Assembly: GCA_903870275.1 (NCBI GenBank)
Contig: CAIQCK010000013.1
Span: 1-64,000, forward strand
From: an uncultured bacterium
Lineage (GTDB): Bacteria > Verrucomicrobiota > Verrucomicrobiia > CAIQCK01
Reading direction: 5' to 3'
DNA: 64,000 bases
The position numbers and the translations under genes are program-made. Shown piece after piece: positions 1 through 8,068 of this stretch. The notes below the pieces were generated by a model. The model did no database searches. It was given only the letters and a program-made list of their open reading frames with translations, and had not been told where the DNA came from. Position 1 is the first letter of the stretch, and each line of letters begins with the position of its first letter.

Positions 1-1
1 C

Positions 2-535
2 GCGACGCAACCACAATCGCGCCCGGAGGTCGCGATCCACCACAATTTATTTGTCCTCGATGTTTGGGAAGGCGAGCCGGTTATTTCAACCGATCTGGTT
101 GCAGCTTCCTCGCTCGGCACACCGCACATCGCCGGTTATTCCTACGATGGCAAGGTCAACGGGACGGCCATGATCTATCGCGCCGCGTGCGCGGTTCTCG
201 CCGGGAGCGCGGGCGTCCCATCCGCCGGGACGGCCGCGCTCCCTGGCGTCACACTGCCGCCCTCACCGCACGCCGCGCTTTCGCTGGACGCCACGGGCCG
301 CGACGACGAAGACGTGCTGCGCGAGGCGGCGCTCACCATCTATGACATCGAGGCGGACGACCGCCGGCTGCGCGCCATTGCAGACTTGCCAGCGGGCGAA
401 CGAGGTGCATACTTCGACCGCTTGCGGAGGGAATATCCGCAGCGCCGCGAGTTTCAGAACTCAACCATTACACTTCGCGGCGGCAGTGTAACCATCCGCC
501 AAAAACTGGCGGGAATCGGATTCAAACTGGAGTAA
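2..535 (+). CDS. pdxB: Erythronate-4-phosphate dehydrogenase, C-terminal part (5' truncated by window edge)
   Basis: Only the last ~177 codons lie in the window; the reading frame is open from the first bases, so the start is upstream. The stretch LDVWEGEP, followed by TPHIAGYS and DGKVNGT, is the distinctive end of the catalytic domain of PdxB, the NAD-dependent 2-hydroxyacid dehydrogenase that makes 2-oxo-3-hydroxy-4-phosphobutanoate in the DXP-independent pyridoxal phosphate pathway. The histidine in TPHIAGYS corresponds to the family catalytic His. The remaining ~110 residues match the PdxB-specific C-terminal dimerisation domain in position and length, which separates it from SerA or generic D-2-hydroxyacid dehydrogenases. 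Cytoplasmic. The downstream gnd begins 82 bases later behind a repeat, so co-transcription is uncertain. Confidence 0.85.
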   Translation, partial: ATQPQSRPEVAIHHNLFVLDVWEGEPVISTDLVAASSLGTPHIAGYSYDGKVNGTAMIYRAACAVLAGSAGVPSAGTAALPGVTLPPSPHAALSLDATGRDDEDVLREAALTIYDIEADDRRLRAIADLPAGERGAYFDRLRREYPQRREFQNSTITLRGGSVTIRQKLAGIGFKLE

Positions 536-605
536 TGGAGTCGTGGAGTGATGGAGTCATGGGTTCGAAACCCAATTCTCCGATGCTCCAACGCTCCATC
601 TCCCC
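536..605 (+). repeat. GATGGAG/TGGAGT low-complexity repeat
   Basis: Between pdxB and gnd lies a purine-biased run made of imperfect ATGGAGT units (three within about 20 bases), a small hairpin TGGGTT-CGA-AACCCA, and then the complementary motif (CTCCA, CTCC) repeated on the other side. The whole stretch can fold back on itself. A related GGATGGAGG tract sits inside rsmA near 39,970-40,015. It contains no gene. Confidence 0.5.
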
Positions 606-617
606 AAAAAAGGAATT

Positions 618-2075
<1,458 letters not shown>

Positions 2076-2122
2076 AGCCGCTGGCCGCCTGTTCAAAGCT
2101 CTGCAGTAACATCTCGATTCAT

Positions 2123-2158
2123 GACTCGCAGTCCGCGACAAGTCGCGGACTGCGAGTC
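2123..2158. repeat. Perfect 17-bp inverted repeat (REP-like)
   Basis: GACTCGCAGTCCGCGAC is followed by only two bases (AA) and its exact reverse complement, giving a perfect 17-bp stem with almost no loop. It lies between gnd and the Wzz-like gene. There is no T-run, so an intrinsic terminator is unlikely; a REP/BIME-type element or a DNA cruciform/protein-binding palindrome fits better. Confidence 0.8.
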
Positions 2159-2221
2159 CATGTGTCCGTGCGCTGTGCGTCGGGCGAGGTGTGACTGCGA
2201 GCCAGAAAGGAGATATGCGCC

Positions 2222-2917
2222 ATGAAGAACGGATGTCTGCCCACTGCCATTGGAATTACTCTCATCGTGGTCGCGGGCCTTGTGGTATTGCTCGGCGGAG
2301 CGGTGACGTTTTCGATGCCGAGAATCTACTACGCCAGCACACGCGTTGTCGCGGAACGAGGCGAGGCCGCAAAAACAACAGCCGGGACTCCGCCCCGTGA
2401 CGATTCCCGCTCCCTCTTTCGCATGGACCAAGTGGAAATCCTTCGCTCGCAAATGATCGGCTATCGGGTGGTGGAGAAGGAACAACTAATTGCCAAGTGG
2501 GCCATCGGCGGTCCGGAGTCCATGGCCAAAGAATTTGCGTTTCAGAACCTGCACCGCCGTCTCAAGGTCCTGCCCGTGCGCGGCTCCAATGTCATAGAAG
2601 TCGGTTTCTACTCGACCGATCCCGTGGAGGCTGCGGATCTAGCCAATGCGATCACCGAGGCGTATCGCGACCTCATGACCCACGAACCGCACAATTACCG
2701 TGTCATGATTATTGAGCAAGCCCGGCCTCCAACCGCGCCGGCCCAACCCAACGTGCCTTTGTATCTCCTGTCCTCCTTCGGCGTGGCGGGATTGTTCGTG
2801 CTCGGCGGCGGTTCTCTGATCGTATGGGGACAAAAGCAGAAGAAAACCCAGCCACCGGTTCTTCGTCATAGCGAATCCGCAAACAAACCGCCGGACCTTG
2901 GCCAAGGAGGTTATTAA
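2222..2917 (+). CDS. Wzz-type chain-length-determinant-like membrane protein
   Basis: The 231-residue protein has an N-terminal membrane helix (residues ~9-32), a periplasmic region of ~150 residues and a second helix (~178-200) followed by a short charged tail. This is the topology of Wzz/polysaccharide co-polymerase proteins. The periplasmic part contains EILRSQMIGYRVVEKEQL and a DPVEAADLANAITEAYRDL stretch, both typical of the Wzz alpha/beta base domain, and a proline-rich PPTAPAQPNVP precedes the second helix, as in that family. It is shorter than classical Wzz (~325 aa), mainly through lack of the long extension helix. No tyrosine kinase domain or polysaccharide genes are adjacent, so the polymer it might control is unknown. 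A good AAAGGAG site sits ~10 bases upstream. Confidence 0.65.
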   Translation: MKNGCLPTAIGITLIVVAGLVVLLGGAVTFSMPRIYYASTRVVAERGEAAKTTAGTPPRDDSRSLFRMDQVEILRSQMIGYRVVEKEQLIAKWAIGGPESMAKEFAFQNLHRRLKVLPVRGSNVIEVGFYSTDPVEAADLANAITEAYRDLMTHEPHNYRVMIIEQARPPTAPAQPNVPLYLLSSFGVAGLFVLGGGSLIVWGQKQKKTQPPVLRHSESANKPPDLGQGGY

Positions 2918-3027
2918 ACAACCAAGCCGATTATCTGTTTCCGTTGGCCGCAGGTCCGACCTGAGACTGTAATCCTTCGGCCAATTCGCTTGCGATGGCG
3001 CGCGGTCTCCGGTTAAGAGACGCGGCC

Positions 3028-5103
3028 ATGTTCATGTCACGCTTCGCGGTTTTGGGGTTGATCGTTTTTTTGGCTGCCGTTGGCACGGCGGCAGACCTCC
3101 ACAGCGGCCTGGCCGGTCATTGGCAGTTCGATGGCTGCGACGGCAAGATAGTGAAGGATCTTTCGCCACGCGGAAACGACGGTGTCATTGATGGCGGCGA
3201 GTTGCGCAAGGAGAAGTCGGGCACGTCGCTGGAGTTGGACGGATTGGGCAGCCACGTGCTCATCGCGGAGAAGACGCTGTTCGATTTCTCCAACGCGATC
3301 ACGGCGTCGTTGTGGGTTCGGGCGTCCGAGTTAAGGGACAAGACTGTCTTCTTCGGCGTGCCGCACACCAACGAGTCGTGGACCACGCCGATGTTTGGCA
3401 TGTATGCCTCCGAAGACCACGTTGTTTATGGAATGTGGGGCAACCACGGCGCCACCAAGGTGCTCGTCGAAACCGCCGGCGCTTTGCCGCTCGACACTTG
3501 GACGCTGCTGACCGGCACCTACGACGGCGCGGCGGTAAGGCTCTACGTCAACGGCACGCTCAGCGCCGAGAAGCCGCACACCGGCGCCATCGTCCGCAAC
3601 GGCCAGCCGCTCATTCTCGGCAAGGGCCTCGGCTACAGCAAACCGTCGCTCAAAGGACGCATCGGCGAACTGCGGCTCTACTCGCGGGCGCTGACGGCGG
3701 ACGAGGTGCGCGCGCTGTTCGAACAGACCCAGTCCGCCTATGACCTGTCCGCGCCGCCCGCAACGAAGCCGGCACATGGCGACGGCACCGTCATGGTCGA
3801 AACGCACGGCAACAGCCCAACCAGTTCGTCGCCGTGGCGGCAGCAGCCAACGCGGTTGCTGGAGTTGCTCAAGGGCTACACGCCGTCGGGCGAGAGCGTG
3901 AAGCTCAACCGCTACGGCGGCAGGCTCGACCAGCCGAAGGAGAAGGCGACCGGCTTTTTCCAAGTGAAGAAGACCGGCGACCGCCACTGGCTGATTGATC
4001 CGGAAGGCTGCCGCTATTTCAACATCGCCATCAACGCCGTGCGCGAACCGAAGGACGTGAAGGCGAACTTCGGCTCCGCCGAGAAGTGGGCGGAAGCGGT
4101 GACTTCACAGTTCCGCGACAATGGGTTCAACGGCCTGGGCAACTGGAGTCCCTCGCGGCTGCAACAGGTGAAATCCCCGCTGGTCTGGGTGTTGCGGGCG
4201 AATTTCATGTTCGAATTTGCGAAGTCGAAGGGACTGACCGAGGCGGCCTCCGGCACGGTCGGCTTTCGCAACCGTTGCATGCCGGTCTTTCATCCCGACT
4301 TCGAGCCGTTCTGCGACCGGTTCGCGAAAGACCTCGCGGCCACCGCCAACGACCCGATGCTGCTCGGCATCATGACCGACAACGAACTGCAATGCCCGGT
4401 GAACCTCCTCGACCGTTACCTCTCGCTCGACGCGGACGATCCGGGCCGACAAGCCGCCGCCGCGTGGCTCGCCGCGCGCAAAGGCTCCGACAACGCCGGC
4501 AAGATCACGCTGCGCGACCGCTACGAGTTCATCGCGTTTGCGTTCGAGCGTTACTACCGCATCGTCACGAAGGCCATCCGCCGCTACGACCGCAACCACC
4601 TCTACCTCGGTTCGCGCATCAACTATCACCAGGGCGAGTTCGACAACCCATGGTTCTGGAAGATGCTCGCGCCGTTTCACGACGTGGTGTCGGTGAACTA
4701 CTACCACTTCTGGGGGCCGCAGCCGGCGCAGTTCGCCGAGTGGGAGGCGTGGGGCGGCCGGCCCATCCTGCTCACCGAGTGGTATGCGAAGGCGATGGAC
4801 GTGCCCGGCCTCGCGAATACTTTTGGCGCGGGCTGGCTAGTGCGCACGCAGGAGGACCGTGCCCGCTACTACCAGCACTTCGCGTTGAACGCGCTGGAGA
4901 TCAAGAACATCGTCGGCTGGCATTTCTTCAAATACCTCGACGACCCGAAGGAATCCACCGCGCTCGACAACGCGGGCGGCGCGAACAAGGGCATGTTCGA
5001 TGCTTACGGAAAGCCGTATCCGCCGCTGCTCGACCGCGCCCGCGCCGTGAACCGCGAGGCGTATCCGCTTATTGAGTTTTTCGACGAGCGGAATCGCCCG
5101 TGA
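3028..5103 (+). CDS. Secreted LamG domain plus GH50-like (agarase-type) glycoside hydrolase
   Basis: A signal peptide (FMSRFAVLGLIVFLAAVGTAA) leads into a concanavalin/LamG-like beta-sandwich (~residues 25-235: GHWQFDG, SLWVRAS, WTLLTGTYDG, IGELRLYSRAL). A catalytic TIM barrel follows. The barrel opens with GFFQVKKTGDRHWLIDPEG, carries an acid/base candidate Glu in IMTDNEL and a nucleophile candidate in LLTEWYAKAMD, and ends with NTFGAGWLVRTQEDRARYYQHF and GWHFFKYLDDP. Those motifs are characteristic of GH50 beta-agarases and related enzymes. The natural substrate is not certain; an agar- or other galactan-type polysaccharide is an inference. The methionine at the start of the signal peptide was chosen over an in-frame ATG 33 bases upstream because it places the hydrophobic core correctly. 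Confidence 0.8.
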   Translation: MFMSRFAVLGLIVFLAAVGTAADLHSGLAGHWQFDGCDGKIVKDLSPRGNDGVIDGGELRKEKSGTSLELDGLGSHVLIAEKTLFDFSNAITASLWVRASELRDKTVFFGVPHTNESWTTPMFGMYASEDHVVYGMWGNHGATKVLVETAGALPLDTWTLLTGTYDGAAVRLYVNGTLSAEKPHTGAIVRNGQPLILGKGLGYSKPSLKGRIGELRLYSRALTADEVRALFEQTQSAYDLSAPPATKPAHGDGTVMVETHGNSPTSSSPWRQQPTRLLELLKGYTPSGESVKLNRYGGRLDQPKEKATGFFQVKKTGDRHWLIDPEGCRYFNIAINAVREPKDVKANFGSAEKWAEAVTSQFRDNGFNGLGNWSPSRLQQVKSPLVWVLRANFMFEFAKSKGLTEAASGTVGFRNRCMPVFHPDFEPFCDRFAKDLAATANDPMLLGIMTDNELQCPVNLLDRYLSLDADDPGRQAAAAWLAARKGSDNAGKITLRDRYEFIAFAFERYYRIVTKAIRRYDRNHLYLGSRINYHQGEFDNPWFWKMLAPFHDVVSVNYYHFWGPQPAQFAEWEAWGGRPILLTEWYAKAMDVPGLANTFGAGWLVRTQEDRARYYQHFALNALEIKNIVGWHFFKYLDDPKESTALDNAGGANKGMFDAYGKPYPPLLDRARAVNREAYPLIEFFDERNRP

Positions 5104-5109
5104 AGACGC

Positions 5110-6384
5110 TTATTCCGTGACCTGAATATCCGCGCCGATCTGCCGCATGAGGCCGGCGAACTTCGGGAAGGTGACGGCGGCAGCCTCGGCGGTGCGGATG
5201 ATGGTCCTGCCTTTGATCGCGCTCGCGGCCACGGCCAGCGACATGACGATGCGATGATCGTCGTGGCCGTTCACTTCCGCGGCGATGAGCTGGCTTCGCT
5301 CGATGACAAGGCCGTCGGGCAGTTCGGTAACGCGCGCGCCGAGCTTGGTGAGTTCCTCGCGCATCACGGCGATGCGGTCGGTTTCCTTGATGCGCGCCTG
5401 CGGGACGTTGGCGAGCGTCGTCTTGCCCTCGGCGAAACACGCAAGCGCGGCCATCATCGGCAGCGCGTCGGGCGTGGCGTTCATGTCAATGCGACAGCCC
5501 TTGAGATTGCCGGGCCGCACGCGGACGCCGTCGGGCGTCGTTTCCACGCGCGCGCCCATTTGCCGCAAGTAATCGAGCACGGCCTTGTCGCCCTGGGAAT
5601 CGTTCAAGTCCAGTCCCTGCACCGTCACGTCGTTGTCGCCGATGGCGCCGGCGCAGAGGAAAAACGTCGCCGAGGAGAAGTCCGCCGGAATCCGCCGCGT
5701 GAACGGCTTGTAACTCTGCCGGCCCGGCACGCGGAACTCGCGCCAGCCGTCGCGCTCCAGCTTGATGCCGAGCCGCGCCAGCCAGTCGAGCGTGATTTCC
5801 GCGTAGGGAATCTCGTGCAGCAACGGCACGCGGATGACACTGTCGCCATCGGCCAGCGGCGCGTTGATGAGAATGCTGGTGAGATACTGGCTCGTGGTGC
5901 ACTCGATGGAGGTTGTGCCGCCCTGCAACCGGCCGCGCACGACGATGGGCGGACAGCCGTTGCCGCGCGTCGCCTCGGCCCAGCCGCCGAGATCGTTGAC
6001 GGCGGTGATGACCGGGCCGGCGGGCCGGCGGCGAATTTGGTGGTCGCCGGTGAACACCGCCATGCCCTTGCGCAACAGCGCGGCGGTGGCGATCACGATG
6101 TTCATGGTGGTACCGGAGTTGCCTACATCCACCACGTTGTCGGGCACGCGCAATTCGCCGCCGGTGCCCTGCACGATCCAGACATCGGGCCGGCATTCAA
6201 ACTTCGCGCCGAGCGCGCCGAATGTCGCCGCCGCCGAGCGCGCGTCGCCGGATTCTAGCGGCGCTTCGATGCGGCTCTCGCCCGCCGCGAGACTGGCGAA
6301 CGCCACCGCGCGAATGGTGTGGGACTTCGAGCCAGGGATAGGAACAGCGCCGTGCAGCCGGGATTGCGTGCAGATGAAGTTCAT
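5110..6384 (-). CDS. aroA: 3-phosphoshikimate 1-carboxyvinyltransferase (EPSP synthase)
   Basis: Transfers enolpyruvate from PEP to shikimate-3-phosphate in the shikimate pathway. Family motifs run in order: PGSKSHTIRA (N-terminal), VGNSGTTMN (the equivalent of LGNAGTAMRP, with unusual substitutions), GDHQIRRRP, the central TTSQYLTSILINAPL, the DFSSATFFL segment, IKETDRI (catalytic Glu/Asp region) and DDHRIVMS near the C terminus. The length (424 aa) is normal. The start at MNFICTQ is preferred because a promoter-like TTGACT/TAGCCT pair lies immediately upstream, leaving no room for a Shine-Dalgarno. Converges on the GH50-like gene with only 6 bases between the stops. Confidence 0.95.
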   Translation of the reverse strand: MNFICTQSRLHGAVPIPGSKSHTIRAVAFASLAAGESRIEAPLESGDARSAAATFGALGAKFECRPDVWIVQGTGGELRVPDNVVDVGNSGTTMNIVIATAALLRKGMAVFTGDHQIRRRPAGPVITAVNDLGGWAEATRGNGCPPIVVRGRLQGGTTSIECTTSQYLTSILINAPLADGDSVIRVPLLHEIPYAEITLDWLARLGIKLERDGWREFRVPGRQSYKPFTRRIPADFSSATFFLCAGAIGDNDVTVQGLDLNDSQGDKAVLDYLRQMGARVETTPDGVRVRPGNLKGCRIDMNATPDALPMMAALACFAEGKTTLANVPQARIKETDRIAVMREELTKLGARVTELPDGLVIERSQLIAAEVNGHDDHRIVMSLAVAASAIKGRTIIRTAEAAAVTFPKFAGLMRQIGADIQVTE

Positions 6385-6391
6385 GCCGCGC

Positions 6392-6420
6392 AGGCTAAGC
6401 ACTCGCCGCCAAAAAGTCAA
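6392..6420 (-). promoter_or_regulatory. aroA promoter, sigma70-like, leaderless geometry
   Basis: Reading leftwards: TTGACT, 17-bp spacer, TAGCCT, then 7 bases to the aroA ATG. With the usual 6-8 bases from the -10 box to the transcription start, the mRNA would begin at or next to the start codon. No Shine-Dalgarno is present. The same block, with seven or so changes, recurs near 7,945-7,991. Confidence 0.55.
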
Positions 6421-6477
6421 AGCCCTGAACGGAGGGTCATGGATCAGCCTGATGATTGGCTTGGGTCGTCTCTCGTC

Positions 6478-7710
6478 TTACCCGAGTGCCTGCATCAAGT
6501 CTTTCCGGCCCTTTTCGTAGGTCGGATTGTTGACCTCTCTGTCGCCGCAACTATCGTGCCATACGGAATGCGCGGGACTTTCAAATCGGCAGACCGCCAC
6601 GGTGCTCGGGATTCGCTCAAAAATACGCCGGAAAAGTTTCCCCGCTTTCATGCTGGATCCAAGAGTCAGGCCCAGCAGCCGGACCGTGCGCAAGTCCCTA
6701 AGGTGATTGGTCAACTCGGCGGAGCCATTGACATGGCCGCCGCATGTTTTCAACTCCGGAGACCAACCCGCGCAAGGTCCGCAAATGGTCCAAGGTGCGT
6801 CTTCGGACAGGGTGATCAGCGTGTCCTGATCCTTCAGAACCAGTTGGACGAGTTCAGGCAGGTTGTCACTGTCAAACGGCGGCCTGGTCCCGCCGCCATA
6901 CTGGCAGACCGCGCACAACAGTGTGTGCGGCCTGACGGCGATGCCGGTGGACTTGGCTCGATACATGGCCGCGAGCGATTCCTTCTTGCCTTTGTCCAAC
7001 TCCTCCACGCTTCGGGGAGGAATGAGAACGGCGATCCCTTTTTTACGGGCTTCCTCATAGGCCGCGCTCTTCGCCCGCTCTCCGCAGGATTTCACGACGA
7101 GCGCCCTTTGGATTTCGCGCGCTTTCTCGTAGAAACCCGAGTTTGCCTTCGGACATCCCTTACACGCGTCCGAGATCGCGCCGCTGCCATCGCAAATCCC
7201 GCGGACGGTTGAAATTTTATTGAGGAGGCGATTGAAAAGAATCCTAGCGCTCAACGTGACGCCGGGAGGCTCATTCAATTGCAGGAGGATTTCCAAATCC
7301 CTTCTCTTGTTGAAGTCCGCGCCTTCCGCAGTGTCTTCCGCCGGCCCCGACGTTTGAAACCCAAACATCTTGACCATGTTGCATTTCAGAGTGACGGCCA
7401 TGTCGGGATGCCGCCCAACCTTGTCGAGAATGGCCTTCGTTTTTTTGTTTTTGGTGCCGGTGGGATCTTCGCCAAGAGAACACACCACGCATAGGAGTTG
7501 ATAGGGTCTCATCGTCATTGCGGGATATTTGCAAGCGTCTTGGCTGCAGTTTTCAGCGGCGCGCGTTGCGGCCGGGCCTTTCGGTTCTTCACAGCGGGCG
7601 CATCCGGGGCCAGTCACGCCGCCAAGGATTGTCCCGGCTGCTAGACAAGAACCGCCGCGCAAAAACTGGCTTCTGGTTATTTGAGATTTTGTCGTCTCAT
7701 TCGCTTTCAT
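6478..7710 (-). CDS. Exported cysteine-rich protein with duplicated DUF1284-like domain
   Basis: 410 residues with ~20 cysteines. An N-terminal stretch (ITRSQFLRGGSCLAAGTILGG) resembles a Tat/Sec signal but lacks the second arginine of the twin-arginine motif. The mature part contains two related halves: one beginning RPYQLLCVVCSLGED (residue ~68) and one beginning RPHTLLCAVCQYGGG (residue ~265). Each is followed by a leucine-rich stretch, then a D/C-rich segment such as APWTICGPCAGWSPELKTC. The RPH-LLC opening and the C-x2-C ending resemble DUF1284 (short cysteine proteins of unknown, perhaps metal-binding, function). I do not recognise the full-length protein. A GGGAGATTACG site precedes the ATG. 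It is transcribed towards aroA and flanked by two copies of the aroA promoter region. Confidence 0.6.
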   Translation of the reverse strand: MKANETTKSQITRSQFLRGGSCLAAGTILGGVTGPGCARCEEPKGPAATRAAENCSQDACKYPAMTMRPYQLLCVVCSLGEDPTGTKNKKTKAILDKVGRHPDMAVTLKCNMVKMFGFQTSGPAEDTAEGADFNKRRDLEILLQLNEPPGVTLSARILFNRLLNKISTVRGICDGSGAISDACKGCPKANSGFYEKAREIQRALVVKSCGERAKSAAYEEARKKGIAVLIPPRSVEELDKGKKESLAAMYRAKSTGIAVRPHTLLCAVCQYGGGTRPPFDSDNLPELVQLVLKDQDTLITLSEDAPWTICGPCAGWSPELKTCGGHVNGSAELTNHLRDLRTVRLLGLTLGSSMKAGKLFRRIFERIPSTVAVCRFESPAHSVWHDSCGDREVNNPTYEKGRKDLMQALG

Positions 7711-7944
7711 CGTAATCTCCCTGCTTGTTTGTCAGCCGGATAGCGCTGGTGCGCAGTGTCATGCCGTTCTCCTAAAAAGACGAAGCAATCTGAAGTAGCT
7801 GCGATTATTCCACTCAAAGCTGGCCTCAATCCAGCCGAATAGTGAAAACCGGCGACCTTCACGATCTTTTCAAATCAAAGCACTCCCGGACGAGGCAGGC
7901 ATGCCGGGCAAGTCAGCTGTTAGCGTGGGCGCGCCGTCCATGAC

Positions 7945-7991
7945 GAAGTTCATGGCGCACAGGCCAAGCACTCGCCGCCAGATCGTCAAAG
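7945..7991 (-). repeat. Second copy of the aroA promoter/start region
   Basis: GAAGTTCATG and the following ~37 bases repeat the aroA start region at 6,376-6,422 with a handful of differences. The copy keeps TTGACG-17-TGGCCT and an ATG AAC TTC start, but diverges from aroA after three codons and runs to a stop after ~27 codons (MNFVMDGAPTL...). It may serve as the promoter of the cysteine-rich gene that begins 235 bases downstream, or be a duplication scar. Confidence 0.6.
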
Positions 7992-8000
7992 GTCGGGATT

Positions 8001-8068
8001 ATGGCGCCGGCATCCGTGCCGGCGTTTTGTCCAGCATCGGAACGCCGCCGGCTAGGATGCCGGCGCTA
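8001..8068. repeat. Dispersed GCCGGCATCC-type palindromic repeat (paired copies)
   Basis: GCGCCGGCATCCGTGCCGGCG and, inverted ~25 bases further on, GCCGGCTAGGATGCCGGCG form two nested palindromes that also pair with each other. The core (GCCGGCATCC..GCCGGC) is shared with the elements near 37,952 and 38,686. It lies just past the stop of the large glycosidase, so it could also act as a 3' hairpin. Together with the copy of the aroA promoter region it accounts for most of the gene-free stretch 7,711-8,065; I see nothing else there. Confidence 0.65.

Noticed and set aside
562..600. tRNA T-arm-like GGGTTCGAAACCC between pdxB and gnd
   Set aside because: No acceptor, D-arm or anticodon arm around it; it is part of the ATGGAGT repeat hairpin.
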